A DNA stretch of 6,006 nucleotides, from the NCBI GenBank assembly GCA_047604965.1, contig JASGGQ010000151.1, positions 1 through 6,006 of the forward strand. The letters are read 5' to 3'. The translations under genes and the position numbers were made by a program. This DNA comes from JAGIBJ01 sp047604965. Lineage in GTDB: Bacteria; Actinomycetota; Thermoleophilia; Solirubrobacterales; Solirubrobacteraceae. Shown piece after piece: positions 1 to 4,843 of this stretch; within the stretch, counting starts at the first letter, position 1, and each line of letters opens with the position of its first letter. The notes under the pieces were generated by a model. That model searched no databases. It saw only the letters and a program-made list of their open reading frames with translations, and was not told the DNA's origin.

Positions 1-50
1 GGCGCCGCGAGGCGCGTGCAGACGCGGTGCCAGGCCGTGGAATCAATCAT

Positions 51-386
51 CTAGATCACGCGCAGGTCGCTGCCCAGGTCGTCGAGCGCGTCGGCGATTG
101 CGCGGCGTTGGCGCTCGGTGAGCGTGCCGACCAGCTTGGTTTCGGCGACGGGGATGGTGGCGAGGAGGCGGCGGGTGCGCTGCGTCCCCCAACGCCGCTG
201 GCAGGTCAGCAACTCGCCGATTTCCATGCGAGCAATCTCGCGGGGGCATTCCATCAGCACCTCGGCGGCGGAGCGTTGGCCCGACGCGATTTCCCGCTTC
301 ATCGTTGCGCGGGCCAGGCGAATCTCGTTGGCCCGGGCGAGGGCGTGCAGATGCTGCGGCTCGGCGGCCGTGATGGTCGCGGACAT
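51..386 (-). CDS. mIHF-like integration host factor, actinobacterial type
   Basis: A 111-residue basic protein that resembles the actinobacterial integration host factor, a small nucleoid protein that binds and bends DNA and is unrelated to the HU/IHF fold. An N-terminal helix rich in Ala and Arg (about residues 11-35, containing ARANEIRLARATMKREI) is followed by the helix-two-turn-helix part (about 53-102): MEIGELL, then QRRWGTQRTRRLL, then KLVGTLTERQRRAI. The LTERQRRA segment is typical of the family; the usual PGVGKVRA-like turn is replaced by RRWGTQR. The length matches the family (about 100-110). The ATG at 386 is chosen because AAAGGG lies just upstream (390-397) and homology begins right after it; the frame stays open to 656, but that extension looks non-coding. 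The gene stands alone, with a long leader of inverted repeats upstream. Family assignment is fairly sure; its DNA targets cannot be read from sequence. Confidence 0.82.
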   Translation of the reverse strand: MSATITAAEPQHLHALARANEIRLARATMKREIASGQRSAAEVLMECPREIARMEIGELLTCQRRWGTQRTRRLLATIPVAETKLVGTLTERQRRAIADALDDLGSDLRVI

Positions 387-389
387 CAG

Positions 390-397
390 TCCCTTTC
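390..397 (-). promoter_or_regulatory. Shine-Dalgarno site of the mIHF-like gene
   Basis: On the minus strand GAAAGGGA lies four bases (from the GGG) before the ATG at 386. It decides this start over the longer open frame. It also contrasts with the apparently leaderless starts of the next three genes. Confidence 0.6.
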
Positions 398-543
398 TCG
401 TCCAGCACAGCGGGCGGACGTGATCAATGCTCTCTCTTGGTCGCGTGCGCTCGGATGTTGAGCGCGCAGCCAACGGTGGTCGCCGGCGACTGTCGGGCTG
501 GTCCGGATCCCTACGGGCCAGCTCGATCGCTTGGAGCGAACCT

Positions 544-565
544 ATCGCCCATCCTGGAGGGCGAT
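544..565. repeat. Inverted repeat, 7-base arms, 8-base spacer
   Basis: ATCGCCC (544-550) and GGGCGAT (559-565) are perfect reverse complements around ATCCTGGA. This is the strongest Watson-Crick-only stem in the gap. It could be an RNA hairpin or a protein-binding operator in the upstream region of the mIHF-like gene, about 160-180 bases before its start. Neither reading can be decided from sequence. Confidence 0.5.
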
Positions 566-576
566 CACACACGATT

Positions 577-596
577 GCTGCTCGGAGCGGCTTTTT
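577..596 (+). terminator. Possible plus-strand intrinsic terminator
   Basis: GCTGC (577-581) and GCGGC (587-591) form a five-pair stem, with one G-U pair, around a five-base loop TCGGA. TTTTT follows at 592-596. The shape is that of a short rho-independent terminator read on the plus strand. No plus-strand protein gene precedes it, so it would end either the candidate RNA upstream or antisense transcription entering the oxoamine synthase gene. The stem is short, so this may be chance. Confidence 0.35.
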
Positions 597-698
597 CTGG
601 CGCCGGGGTTGTAAAAACCGTTCACCGGCCGCGTGGTCGATCGGACAAACGTCCACCCTGGAGTCGGACCACCGAACCGCGTGAGGATAAGGGTCGGG

Positions 699-2000
699 CT
701 AAGCCTGAGGGTTTGTCGATCCAGCCGGTCCTGGCAGCGGTCCATGCTCGGCCGTGAAGCGCGCGACGACGCGCTCGACGAGGGCGAGCGCGCGGTCAAG
801 ATCGCCGCGTTCATGCGTTGCCATCACGCTCGTCCGCAGCAGCGCGCCACCCGGCGGCACCGCAGGATGGACGGCGACGTTCACGAAGGCGCCCTCATCC
901 CACAGCGCCTTCCAGAGCAAGAACGCCTTCCAGTCGTCACCGACGAGCACCGGCACGATCGGCGTGATCAGCTCGCTCCCGTCGGCCAGCACCGTTGGCG
1001 GGACGACATGCAGCCCGAGGCTGGTGAGCCCAGCATGCCAGTACCGCGCATTCTCAAGCACCTTGGCGAGGAGCTGCGGACCTTCGTCGGAGCGGACGAT
1101 CCGCAGCGCCGCGAGCGCCGCGCCGACTGCCGCAGGGACGCCGGACGCCGTGAAGAGGTAGGGGCGGCTTTGGAGTCGCAGGAACTGGACGACCTCGTGG
1201 CTGGCCGCGATGAAGCCGCCCGCCGACGCCAGCGACTTGCTGAAGGTGCCCATCCGCAGATCGACCTGCGGCTCGCAGCCCAAGAGTTCGCAAGTCCCGG
1301 CGCCGCGCGCGCCGAGCACGCCGGCGCCATGCGCCTCGTCGACCATCAGCCGCGCGCCGAACCGTTCGGCGAGCGCGGCGATCTCCGGCAGCGGCGCAAG
1401 GTCGCCTTCCATCGAGAAAACGCCATCGACGACGACCAGCACGCCGCCACCGTCACCGGCGGCGCGCTGAAGCTGGCGTTCGAGCTTCTCCAGGCGGTTG
1501 TGCCGGAAGGCGCGCAGCTTGGCTTTGGAGAGGATGCAGCCGTCGAGAATCGAGGCGTGGTCCGCCGAATCGGCGATCACCGTGTCGCCGGGGCCGAGCA
1601 GCGCCGAGAGCGCGCCGGTATTCGCTTGGTTGCCGGTGGAGAAGACGATCGCGTCTTCGGTGCCCATCCATTCGGCAATCTCACCTTCGAGTTCGAGGTG
1701 CAACGGGATGGTGCCGTTCAGCAGGCGCGAGCCGGTGAGGCCGGAGCCGTACAGTTCGACCGCCTTGCGTGCTGCTTCCAGGACGCGCGGATCGCCGGTC
1801 AGCCCGAGGTAGTTGTTGGAGCCGAGCATCACCCGCTCCTTGCCTTCCATCCGCATCACCGGTGCGGCGGGCGACTCGGAGGTGCGGAAGTACGGCGAGA
1901 GGTCAAGCGGCCGGGCGAGTTCCCACTGTTTGAACCGTTCGTTCTCAGCGATCTTCGCGAACAGATCCTTGGCGGCGCGCGGGCCGGTCTTCGCGTCCAT
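699..2000 (-). CDS. Alpha-oxoamine synthase, serine palmitoyltransferase-like
   Basis: A 433-residue PLP enzyme of the KBL/BioF/SPT family (fold-type I), which condenses an amino acid with an acyl thioester to give an amino-ketone, releasing CO2. Visible in order: GSNNYLGL (60-67); GSGLTGSRLLNGT (85-97); IVFSTGNQAN (118-127); DHASILDG (148-154, H149 expected to stack on PLP); VFSMEGDLAP (194-203); the PLP-binding VDEAHGAGVLG (220-230, D221 and H224); TFSKSLAS (252-259, Schiff-base K255); RPYLFTAS (279-286); and LLRTSVMATH (387-396, likely carboxylate-binding R389). The roughly 55-residue N-terminal extension and FRHN...L..L (165-176) resemble serine palmitoyltransferase more than BioF (about 385) or KBL (about 398). 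The SPT-specific Arg before the P-A-T-P loop is Val here (VNVAVHPAVPPG), so the substrate is open. The start at 2000 is where homology begins; the frame stays open to 2330, inside the opposing gene. It is divergent from a GNAT acyltransferase. Family certain, substrate not. Confidence 0.88.
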   Translation of the reverse strand: MDAKTGPRAAKDLFAKIAENERFKQWELARPLDLSPYFRTSESPAAPVMRMEGKERVMLGSNNYLGLTGDPRVLEAARKAVELYGSGLTGSRLLNGTIPLHLELEGEIAEWMGTEDAIVFSTGNQANTGALSALLGPGDTVIADSADHASILDGCILSKAKLRAFRHNRLEKLERQLQRAAGDGGGVLVVVDGVFSMEGDLAPLPEIAALAERFGARLMVDEAHGAGVLGARGAGTCELLGCEPQVDLRMGTFSKSLASAGGFIAASHEVVQFLRLQSRPYLFTASGVPAAVGAALAALRIVRSDEGPQLLAKVLENARYWHAGLTSLGLHVVPPTVLADGSELITPIVPVLVGDDWKAFLLWKALWDEGAFVNVAVHPAVPPGGALLRTSVMATHERGDLDRALALVERVVARFTAEHGPLPGPAGSTNPQA

Positions 2001-2007
2001 CTTCGGC

Positions 2008-2013
2008 ACGGTA
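2008..2013 (-). promoter_or_regulatory. Possible -10 element for a leaderless oxoamine synthase transcript
   Basis: The minus strand reads TACCGT, then seven bases (GCCGAAG), then the ATG at 2000. There is no Shine-Dalgarno sequence. This TANNNT spacing is that of a leaderless mRNA in which transcription begins at the start codon. No good -35 hexamer is seen at the usual distance. The same arrangement precedes the next two plus-strand genes. Confidence 0.4.
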
Positions 2014-2091
2014 CTAGTCAGACAGGCAACACCGGCGCCCTCGACGCTGGCGTGGCGGCTCGCGCCGCACCGCGACGTGGCGCGCGAGGAG

Positions 2092-2097
2092 TAGGGT
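2092..2097 (+). promoter_or_regulatory. Possible -10 element (or ribosome site) of the GNAT gene
   Basis: TAGGGT lies six bases before the GTG at 2104, the spacing of a leaderless promoter. The reading is ambiguous: GAGGAG (2086-2091) is Shine-Dalgarno-like but twelve bases from the start, which is too far for an ideal site, and the AGGG inside the hexamer could itself pair with 16S rRNA at a spacing of seven. The 103-base region 2001-2103 must carry promoters for both divergent genes. Confidence 0.35.
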
Positions 2098-2103
2098 GGC
2101 GGC

Positions 2104-3291
2104 GTGTCTGTCGCTACGTCATCCGTCACCGTCCGTCCGGTCGCAGGGAAGCGCGATCTGCGCGCGTTCATCGACCTGCCGTTCCGGCTGCACGCCGGCA
2201 CGAAGTGGGTGCCGCCGCTCAAGCTGGAGCGCAAGATTTTCCTCAGCAGGAAGCAGAACGCCTTCTTTACGCACGGCGACGCCGAGTACTTCCTGGCCGA
2301 ACGCAACGGGCAGATCGTCGGCCGTATCACCGCCCAGATCGACCACGCCTACAACGACCATCACGGCGCAAAGTGGGGATCGTTCGGCTTCATCGAGTTC
2401 GAAGACGATCAGGCAATCCTCGACGCCCTCCTCGAAACGGCCGCCGGCTGGTTGCGCGAGCGCGGCCAGGATCGGATGGTCGGCCCGATCGATTTCGCGC
2501 TCAACAACGAGGCGGGGCTGCTCGTGGAGGGCTACGACAAGAGCCCGATCATCATGCAGCCGTGGCACCCGGAGTACTACAAGGCGCGCTTCGAGCAGGC
2601 GGGACTGACGAAGGCGATGGACCTCCTGATGTGGAGCCTTGAGATCGACGACAAGGAGAAGGTCCACCCGGCGATCTTTGACGCCGCCGCCAAAGCCGAA
2701 TCGGAGCACGGGCTGCGCCTGGAGAAGATCACCCGCCGTTCGCTGAGCAAGGATTACCGCGGTCCGTTTCGCGAGCTGTTCAATGCCGCCTGGTCGAAGA
2801 ACTGGGGGTATGTGCCGTACTCCGACGCCGACATCAAAGCGCTCGCCGAAGAGTCGCAGCTGGCGTACACCAAGGAGTGGATGATGAAGGTGGTCAACGC
2901 GGACGGCAAGGTCGTGGCGATGGCGATCACGATTCCCGATCTCAATCAGGTGCTGGCGAAGATGCACGGCAAGCTGTTGCCGCTGGGGATCTTCAAGTTC
3001 CTCCTCGGCCGCCGCAAGATCGACCGGATTCGCGTGGGATTCCTCGGTGTGCTCCCGGATTGGCAGCACACCGGCGCCGCCGCACTGCTGTACCGCGAGC
3101 ACTTTGACGCGGCGCATCGCACGCCGGTCCGCACCGGCGAGATGGGCTGGATCCTAGAGACGAACAAGGCGATGAACTGGGCGATGCAGGGCATGAACGG
3201 CAAGATCGCCAAGCGTTACCGGATCTACGACCGTCCACTCCAACCGGGCGTCGAGCCGTTGCCCGATCCGATTCCGTGGGATGCCAAGTAG
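2104..3291 (+). CDS. Long GNAT-fold N-acyltransferase (YghO-like)
   Basis: A 395-residue protein of the acyl-CoA N-acyltransferase (GNAT) superfamily, of the long type typified by E. coli YghO. The N-terminal half opens with a strand (VTVRPV, 8-13) and shows the family hallmarks FIDLPFRL (22-29), WVPPL (35-39), AEYFLAERNGQIVGRI (60-75) and MVGPIDFALNNEAGLLVEG (125-143). The C-terminal half carries a second GNAT-like core, with VGFLGVLPDWQHTGAAALLY (312-331), whose Q-x-x-G-x-A stretch matches the CoA-phosphate loop, and GWILETNKAMN (345-355). No signal peptide or clear membrane span is seen. The GTG at 2104 is the first in-frame start after the divergent promoter region. The reported bacterial ceramide synthase is also GNAT-like, so next to a serine palmitoyltransferase-like enzyme an N-acyltransferase of a sphingoid-type amine is a reasonable inference. 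Other amine substrates are equally possible from sequence alone. Confidence 0.85.
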   Translation: MSVATSSVTVRPVAGKRDLRAFIDLPFRLHAGTKWVPPLKLERKIFLSRKQNAFFTHGDAEYFLAERNGQIVGRITAQIDHAYNDHHGAKWGSFGFIEFEDDQAILDALLETAAGWLRERGQDRMVGPIDFALNNEAGLLVEGYDKSPIIMQPWHPEYYKARFEQAGLTKAMDLLMWSLEIDDKEKVHPAIFDAAAKAESEHGLRLEKITRRSLSKDYRGPFRELFNAAWSKNWGYVPYSDADIKALAEESQLAYTKEWMMKVVNADGKVVAMAITIPDLNQVLAKMHGKLLPLGIFKFLLGRRKIDRIRVGFLGVLPDWQHTGAAALLYREHFDAAHRTPVRTGEMGWILETNKAMNWAMQGMNGKIAKRYRIYDRPLQPGVEPLPDPIPWDAK

Positions 3292-3323
3292 GTCGTTCGT
3301 GCGTCGTCCGCCCGTCGGCACGG

Positions 3324-3329
3324 TAGCGT
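3324..3329 (+). promoter_or_regulatory. Possible -10 element for a leaderless small-protein transcript
   Basis: TAGCGT is followed by seven bases (TCTGGGC) and the GTG at 3337. There is no convincing Shine-Dalgarno sequence. The 45-base gap after the GNAT stop is long enough for an independent promoter, but readthrough from the GNAT gene is equally possible. Confidence 0.35.
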
Positions 3330-3336
3330 TCTGGGC

Positions 3337-3666
3337 GTGACGTACGATCCGGCAGGCGCCCCGCTCGATCCGGCTCGCGGCGAGCAGCTCGTCGCGACCG
3401 CCGAGGGTGTCGTCGCGGTCGATGCGGTGGCCCGCGTGCAGCCGGCCCGGCCGGTCCGGCGCCGTGCCACGCTGCCGGCACCGGTCAAAGCGGCTGCGAT
3501 CGGCGGCGCTGGCGTCGCCGCCGGACTGGCGCTCGCCGCGCTGCTGCCCGGCCGCAGCGGCGGCCGGCGGGTGATTGTCGCGCCGGCGCCCGGTCGCAGG
3601 AAGCGGCGGCTGCGCACCAAGCAGACCACCTCGGTGCTGGTCGACCTGCACCTGCTGGAGCGCTGA
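3337..3666 (+). CDS. Hypothetical small protein with one membrane segment
   Basis: A 109-residue protein that I do not recognise. Coding is supported by an unbroken frame with almost every third position G or C and by sensible residue composition. The N-terminal part (1-40) is Ala/Val-rich and soluble-looking. An RRR cluster (41-43) precedes one Gly/Ala-rich hydrophobic segment (about 50-71, VKAAAIGGAGVAAGLALAALLP), which is likely a transmembrane helix. A strongly basic stretch follows (about 77-95, with GRRKRRLRTK), and the chain ends in a small hydrophobic tail (TSVLVDLHLLER). There is no lipobox or signal cleavage site. It lies 45 bases after the GNAT gene on the same strand, so it may be cotranscribed and membrane-linked to that pathway; this is inference. 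The GTG start is the only one compatible with the full segment. Confidence 0.6.
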   Translation: MTYDPAGAPLDPARGEQLVATAEGVVAVDAVARVQPARPVRRRATLPAPVKAAAIGGAGVAAGLALAALLPGRSGGRRVIVAPAPGRRKRRLRTKQTTSVLVDLHLLER

Positions 3667-3675
3667 GCGAGCCGG

Positions 3676-3693
3676 CGGCGCGGCGCCGCGCCG
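3676..3693. terminator. 18-base perfect GC palindrome between convergent genes
   Basis: CGGCGCGGCGCCGCGCCG is its own reverse complement. It begins ten bases after the stop of the small membrane protein gene and about 75 bases past the stop of the opposing ABC operon. As RNA it can form a seven-pair all-GC stem with a four-base loop on either strand. There is no T run on either side, so it is not a classical intrinsic terminator, but the position fits a bidirectional transcription-end hairpin. It may also simply be GC-rich chance. Confidence 0.35.
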
Positions 3694-3766
3694 ACAGCGC
3701 AGGCAACGAGCGCCCGACCTGTCGACGCGGCTGCTGACCCGCACGCGCCTCATTCTGTTAGAGCCT

Positions 3767-4843
3767 CTAAATCCCCTGAACCGACTGGCCGCCGCCGTCG
3801 TCATCGCCGACGCCCTCGCCGGCGAGGAACTCGTTGGTGTAGCCGCGTGAGGCGACCTGCGCGTCGGCGATCAGGCTGTGCCGCTGCATCCATCGTGCGT
3901 AGGCAGCCCACTCGGTTTCGTCAAACCAGCCGAACGGATGGTCGTCGCCGTCGGGGAACATCGCCGGCAGCGTCGCTTTGAGGCTCGCTTCCTGAAGGCC
4001 GCGATCGAGCCCCGGGCTGGCTTTCAACAGCGGATCAAGGCCGGCATCCGGGTCGGCCTTCACGGCGCGTGCGCCGATGCTGATCGCCTGCACGAGCCGG
4101 CGCACGATCGGCCCGCGGTCGCGCACCGTCTGCTCCGATGCGGCAACGATCAACTCGTCGTAGTTCGGCACGCCGAGACTCTGGATCTTCGTGATCACCG
4201 GATGTTTGTGTTTGCGTGCAAGCTCGATCCCCTCGTAGTTCCAGAATGCGCCGAGCGTCGCATCGACCTTCTTGGCGATCAGCGGCTGCGTTAGGTTGAA
4301 GCCCAAATCGACGCGCTTGACCGAATCGGACGGGACGTTGCCCTCCTTGAGGATCGTGTCGAGGTACGCCGCTTGGTAGGCGATGCCGGCAGTTCCGACC
4401 GTCGCCCCCTTGAGATCGGCCGCGTCGTGTACGCCGTGCGGCTTCAGTGAGATCAGCGAGGTCAGCGGCTCCTGCACCAGCGCCGCAACGCCCTGCACCT
4501 TCTGGCCCTTGGCGCGGGCGAGCACCAGCTCCGGTTGGTAGGTGACGACGAAGTCCGCTTTGCCGGTTTGCAGCAGCTTCAGCGGCGTTGCGGCGTCGCC
4601 CGGCGCCTGCACTTGCACATCGAGGCCGGCGCGCTCAAAGGCGCCGCTGCCAAGCGCCGCGTAGATCGCAGCATGGTCGGCGTTCGGGAAGTAGTCGAGC
4701 ACCAAGGTGACCTTGTCGTGCGCGGTTACCGCCGTTTCGTTCTCCTGCTTCTCACCGCAGCCGGCCAGGAGCGACGCGGCGCCGAAGAGGCCGGTCGTGA
4801 GCAGCGTCGCAGCGCGCAGGTGGGGACGTGGGGAGCGGGTCAT
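3767..4843 (-). CDS. NMT1/THI5-like ABC substrate-binding lipoprotein
   Basis: A 358-residue extracytoplasmic solute receptor. Residues 1-29 form a lipoprotein signal: basic start, hydrophobic core, and lipobox LLAGC with the lipid-modified Cys at 29. The mature part is the type-2 periplasmic-binding fold of the SsuA/NMT1/THI5 group: TLVLDYFPNADHAAIYAA (46-63), KLLQTGKADFVVTYQPEL (89-106), LKGATVGTAG (144-153) and KKVDATLGAFWNYEGIEL (191-208). The D-Y-F-P-N-x-x-H and W-N-Y-E motifs favour the thiamine-pyrimidine receptors (ThiY type, for formyl- or hydroxymethyl-aminopyrimidine); riboflavin (RibY) or sulfonate/taurine receptors are alternatives. The ATG overlaps the permease stop as ATGA, with GAAAGG four bases upstream. 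The frame continues open to 5161, but that part overlaps the permease and is not coding. The C-terminus is a Gly/Asp-rich tail. Family sure, substrate moderate. Confidence 0.87.
   Translation of the reverse strand: MTRSPRPHLRAATLLTTGLFGAASLLAGCGEKQENETAVTAHDKVTLVLDYFPNADHAAIYAALGSGAFERAGLDVQVQAPGDAATPLKLLQTGKADFVVTYQPELVLARAKGQKVQGVAALVQEPLTSLISLKPHGVHDAADLKGATVGTAGIAYQAAYLDTILKEGNVPSDSVKRVDLGFNLTQPLIAKKVDATLGAFWNYEGIELARKHKHPVITKIQSLGVPNYDELIVAASEQTVRDRGPIVRRLVQAISIGARAVKADPDAGLDPLLKASPGLDRGLQEASLKATLPAMFPDGDDHPFGWFDETEWAAYARWMQRHSLIADAQVASRGYTNEFLAGEGVGDDDGGGQSVQGI

Larger units (their letters stand above)
444..596 (+). ncRNA. Candidate structured RNA: run of hairpins ending in T5
   Basis: Six consecutive, non-overlapping inverted repeats occur in about 150 bases. 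They are GCGCTC/GAGCGC (447-452/460-465); the perfect palindrome GTCGCCGGCGAC (479-490), extendable by three G-T pairs and then two Watson-Crick pairs to 474/495; GCTGGTCC/GGGCCAGC (497-504/515-522, one G-T pair); TCGCT/AGCGA (527-531/535-539); ATCGCCC/GGGCGAT (544-550/559-565); and GCTGC/GCGGC (577-581/587-591, one G-T pair), followed directly by TTTTT. The non-Watson-Crick pairs (for example 446/466, 502/517, 579/589) are G-U when read on the plus strand but A-C mismatches on the minus strand. Together with the terminal T run, this favours a plus-strand RNA. I see no clear promoter and match no known RNA family. The alternative is a structured leader or operator region of the mIHF-like gene on the other strand. 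Confidence 0.3.
387..698. other. Non-coding gap between mIHF-like gene and oxoamine synthase
   Basis: About 310 bases with no convincing gene on either strand. The open frames through it lack a ribosome site, known motifs and ordered codon use. The part from about 444 to 596 is packed with inverted repeats (separate entry). On the minus strand this stretch must hold the mIHF promoter, but I could not pick a clear -35/-10 pair. At 613-617 the minus strand has five Ts preceded by a three-base CCG/CGG stem (618-628), at best a very weak end signal for the synthase transcript. In 631-698 I see only the short hairpin GGAC-aaac-GTCC (643-654) and TCGGAC twice (641-646, 664-669), which I consider uninformative. 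Confidence 0.6.

Noticed and set aside
2..15. Hairpin GCGCC-GCGA-GGCGC downstream of the mIHF-like gene
   Set aside because: It is only five pairs, has no T run on the minus strand and lies at the window edge, so I do not call it a terminator.
387..656. N-terminal extension of the mIHF-like gene by 90 residues
   Set aside because: mIHF proteins are about 105 residues, a good ribosome site precedes the ATG at 386, and the extension is the hairpin-rich non-coding stretch.
676..705. Resemblance of GAGGATAAGGGTCGGGC to the start of an FMN riboswitch
   Set aside because: Only a few bases match, the other conserved FMN-element blocks are absent, and the segment overlaps the 3' end of the oxoamine synthase on the other strand.
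2001..2330. N-terminal extension of the oxoamine synthase
   Set aside because: It would overlap the divergent GNAT gene by more than 220 bases. Family similarity starts after the ATG at 2000, and the extension has no motif.
633..2642. A 669-codon plus-strand open frame across the oxoamine synthase gene
   Set aside because: It is antisense to a gene with every catalytic motif of its family; its product is Arg/Ala/Gly-rich with no domain, and it runs on into the GNAT gene out of frame. It is a GC-rich shadow frame.
2119..3117. A 332-codon minus-strand open frame across the GNAT gene
   Set aside because: It is the mirror of a well-supported GNAT coding region and has no recognisable motif.
3758..3770. 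TTAGA-gcc-TCTAA inverted repeat over the stop codon of the binding protein
   Set aside because: The five-pair AT-rich stem has a three-base loop and no T run, and it is too weak to support a function.
3154..3804. Minus-strand open frame across the small membrane protein gene
   Set aside because: Its product is Arg/Ala/Pro-rich and featureless, and it overlaps both the GNAT end and the binding-protein end. The plus-strand frame has the better codon pattern and a clean membrane segment.
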